Shown here: piece by piece, positions 62,655 through 64,000 of the stretch | Numbering within the stretch: position 1 is the first letter of the stretch | Layout of the letters: each line of letters opens with the position of its first letter | Assembly: GCF_021030645.1 (NCBI RefSeq) | Contig: NZ_JACGCJ010000013.1 | Location: 16,408 to 80,407 of the forward strand | Direction: 5' to 3' | DNA: 64,000 bases | Source: Agrilactobacillus fermenti | GTDB lineage: Bacteria; Bacillota; Bacilli; Lactobacillales; Lactobacillaceae | Notes under the pieces: model-generated | Told to the model about the DNA's origin: nothing | Seen by the model: the letters and a program-made list of their open reading frames with translations, nothing else | The model's database searches: none | Program-made: the position numbers and the translations under genes

Positions 62655-63800
62655 TTGGCAAAAGAAAACGATACAATGCAAGATGTGATGCAAGGTGATA
62701 TTCACGATTATGACGCCATCCTAAAATATTTTAATGACCGTCCCGCAAAGCAAAAGCGTCAAGCACATTACCGATCAATTACCTTTGTCACCACTGGCAT
62801 CATTCCCTATGATGGCGGTCAAACAACCATGTTGCACTTGGGTACTTTATTACAACAAGCCGGTTATGAAGTTTATTATTTGAGCTACGTTCCGCAATCA
62901 CAAGCATCTATGACTGACGATGCAGAATTTAACTTTCCTAAGTTTGGTGGGACCTGTTTAGATATGTCGCACTTGGACACACACCAATCAGATATTTGGA
63001 TTGCTACTATGTGGGAAACGGCCTATATCATCAAAAACAAACCTGGCTACAAATTTTACTTTGTGCAAGACTATGAACCTTATTTCTATCCTTTTGGTGA
63101 TCGCTATCAACTTGCAAAAAAGACTTATGATTTTGGTCTACATATGGTATCACTAGGACCTTGGTGTGCCCATATGATCAACGTTCACACTAAAAATAAA
63201 ACGCCAGTAGATCAAATCAATTTTCCAGTTGATCTGGATAACTATCCTTTCTCCCCAAGAGATTTTTCTAACTACCCAACCAAGAAACGACTAAAGATTG
63301 CAGTATATACCAAATGGTCAAGTCCTAGACGTGCGCCCATCAGCATTCAAATCACGATGCTGGATTGTCAGAAGTTACTGGCTAAAAAGGGCATTCACTT
63401 GGATGTTTGGTACTTTGGCACGAATAAAACGGCACGCTTTGTCAATGGCACCAATTTAGGTAAATTAACGCGCAAAGAAATGGTTGACTTGTACAATAGC
63501 TGCGACTTTGGTATTGCCCCTTCTATGACAAATTTCTCCTTGGTGCCTTTCGAAATGATGAGCACTGGATTACCATTCATCGATTTTCTTGAAGGAACTG
63601 GTTCCTATTTTCTACCAAAGGGCAGTTATTTCCCCACCCATTTCAATGAAACGGCATTAGCTGACACCTTGCTTACGGCCGCACAAGACACCGAATTACT
63701 TGCTAAGGTCGTTGCAACTAGTCACCAATATTTACACAATATTTCTTGGCAAAAGACCGTAAATGATTTTCTGAAGATACTAAAGCGCATTGAAGCTTAA
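62655..63800 (+). CDS. Glycosyltransferase (WsaF-like, GT4 type)
   Basis: Soluble GT-B glycosyltransferase of about 382 aa. The N-terminal domain begins SITFVTTGIIPYDGGQTTMLHL; middle YFVQDYEPYFYPFG; the C-terminal donor domain has FGIAPSMTNFSLVPFEMMSTGLP with the Glu typical of GT4 retaining enzymes. It resembles rhamnosyltransferase WsaF, so a wall polysaccharide role is likely. TTG 62655 behind GGGAG is preferred over the frame opening at 62592. Downstream the sequence runs into an IS end. Confidence 0.82.
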   Translation: MAKENDTMQDVMQGDIHDYDAILKYFNDRPAKQKRQAHYRSITFVTTGIIPYDGGQTTMLHLGTLLQQAGYEVYYLSYVPQSQASMTDDAEFNFPKFGGTCLDMSHLDTHQSDIWIATMWETAYIIKNKPGYKFYFVQDYEPYFYPFGDRYQLAKKTYDFGLHMVSLGPWCAHMINVHTKNKTPVDQINFPVDLDNYPFSPRDFSNYPTKKRLKIAVYTKWSSPRRAPISIQITMLDCQKLLAKKGIHLDVWYFGTNKTARFVNGTNLGKLTRKEMVDLYNSCDFGIAPSMTNFSLVPFEMMSTGLPFIDFLEGTGSYFLPKGSYFPTHFNETALADTLLTAAQDTELLAKVVATSHQYLHNISWQKTVNDFLKILKRIEA

Positions 63801-63852
63801 AATTAGACAGTGGAAATATTCAAAATGAGTTGTTAATAGTAAACAAATAGAG

Positions 63853-63879
63853 GGTGAAAAACTAACGTTTTGTTGGAAC
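63853..63879 (+). terminator. Left half of a family terminator, cut by the IS
   Basis: AAAACTAACGTTTTGTT has the exact apical part of the terminators after copY and ackA, but the expected closing arm is missing and the sequence passes into GGAACTACTCCGTGTC, which looks like an IS end. Confidence 0.4.
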
Positions 63880-64000
63880 TACTCCGTGTCAAGTAGACAA
63901 CTTAAATAATTAAAATGCTTATGCACTTTTCTTAACGGCATGGCACCCATATTCGTTGGGGGTCATGCCGTTAAGTGTTTCTTGGCGACGTTTGTTGTTA
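63880..64000 (-). mobile_element. End of an IS3-family insertion sequence (partial)
   Basis: The right edge of the window holds the 3' end of a transposase gene on the minus strand plus about 40 bases to the element's end (GGAACTACTCCGTGTCAAGT). The exact terminus and the inverted repeat partner lie outside view or cannot be fixed. Confidence 0.7.
63919..64000 (-). CDS. IS3-family transposase (OrfB), C-terminal end
   Basis: The final 26 codons read NNKRRQETLNGMTPNEYGCH followed by AVKKSA and a TAA at 63919-63921. This is the conserved end of IS3-family integrase-type transposases (the YNxxRxQxxLxGxTPxEYR consensus). The gene runs off the window edge, so intactness is unknown. Confidence 0.85.
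   Translation of the reverse strand, partial: NNKRRQETLNGMTPNEYGCHAVKKSA

Overview
The window is a low-GC Gram-positive chromosome segment, most likely from a Lactobacillaceae species. The evidence is strong GGAGG ribosome binding sites, a comG competence operon next to ackA, the cdaA-cdaR-glmM cluster, a glmS ribozyme, a CopY/cop-box copper system, potABCD and a GlpT-type antiporter. The genus cannot be fixed from sequence alone. Gene density is high and there are no rRNA, tRNA, CRISPR or prophage genes. The only mobile DNA I can support is the 3' end of an IS3-type transposase at the right edge.

Layout. 1-2.7 kb: tail of an unknown gene, then a cystine-type amino acid ABC importer. 2.7-9.6 kb: an SDR-like reductase, a secreted four-repeat SLAP-like wall protein, a candidate new structured RNA (4600-4818), a small orphan gene, a TetR-controlled ABC exporter with its operator and promoter visible, and a quinone oxidoreductase. 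9.8-17.8 kb: glpT, then copper homeostasis (copZ, copA, copB, copY) with exact cop boxes, and another SDR-like reductase. 17.9-26.4 kb: a LysM/double-psi-barrel secreted protein, a matrixin-like metalloprotease, two aldo-keto reductases, a YibE/YibF pair with a glutamine amidotransferase, and a CPA2 antiporter. 26.4-30.0 kb: a YknXYZ/YknW-like efflux system. 30.3-34.9 kb: an alanine module (YheO-type regulator, APC permease, alanine dehydrogenase). 35-42.3 kb: ackA, a YtxK-type methyltransferase, comGA-GG and yebC. 42.4-51.6 kb: envelope precursor genes, including an L,D-transpeptidase, glmS with ribozyme, and cdaA-cdaR-glmM. 52-64 kb: a DUF1361 protein, potABCD, a second oxidoreductase, a CPA1 antiporter, murB, two nucleases, a glycosyltransferase and the IS end.

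How the parts connect: GlmS and GlmM feed UDP-GlcNAc synthesis, CdaA/CdaR couple c-di-AMP to that locus, and MurB acts on the next peptidoglycan precursor. CopY, CopA, CopB and CopZ form one metal-responsive regulon. Alanine dehydrogenase and the permease probably serve alanine/D-amino-acid turnover under the YheO-type regulator.

The most unusual signal is a dispersed family of structured elements sitting directly at or just after stop codons of unrelated genes (after qor, copY, ackA and glmM; short forms after the amidotransferase and yebC). Each is followed by a terminator with a recurring AACAAA/TTTTGT apical part. All copies have the same orientation relative to the upstream gene, and arm changes look compensatory. 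A second candidate is the promoter- and terminator-bounded RNA at 4600-4818. Three AATTGGTATA boxes around the glmS promoter suggest that transcriptional control is layered on the ribozyme.
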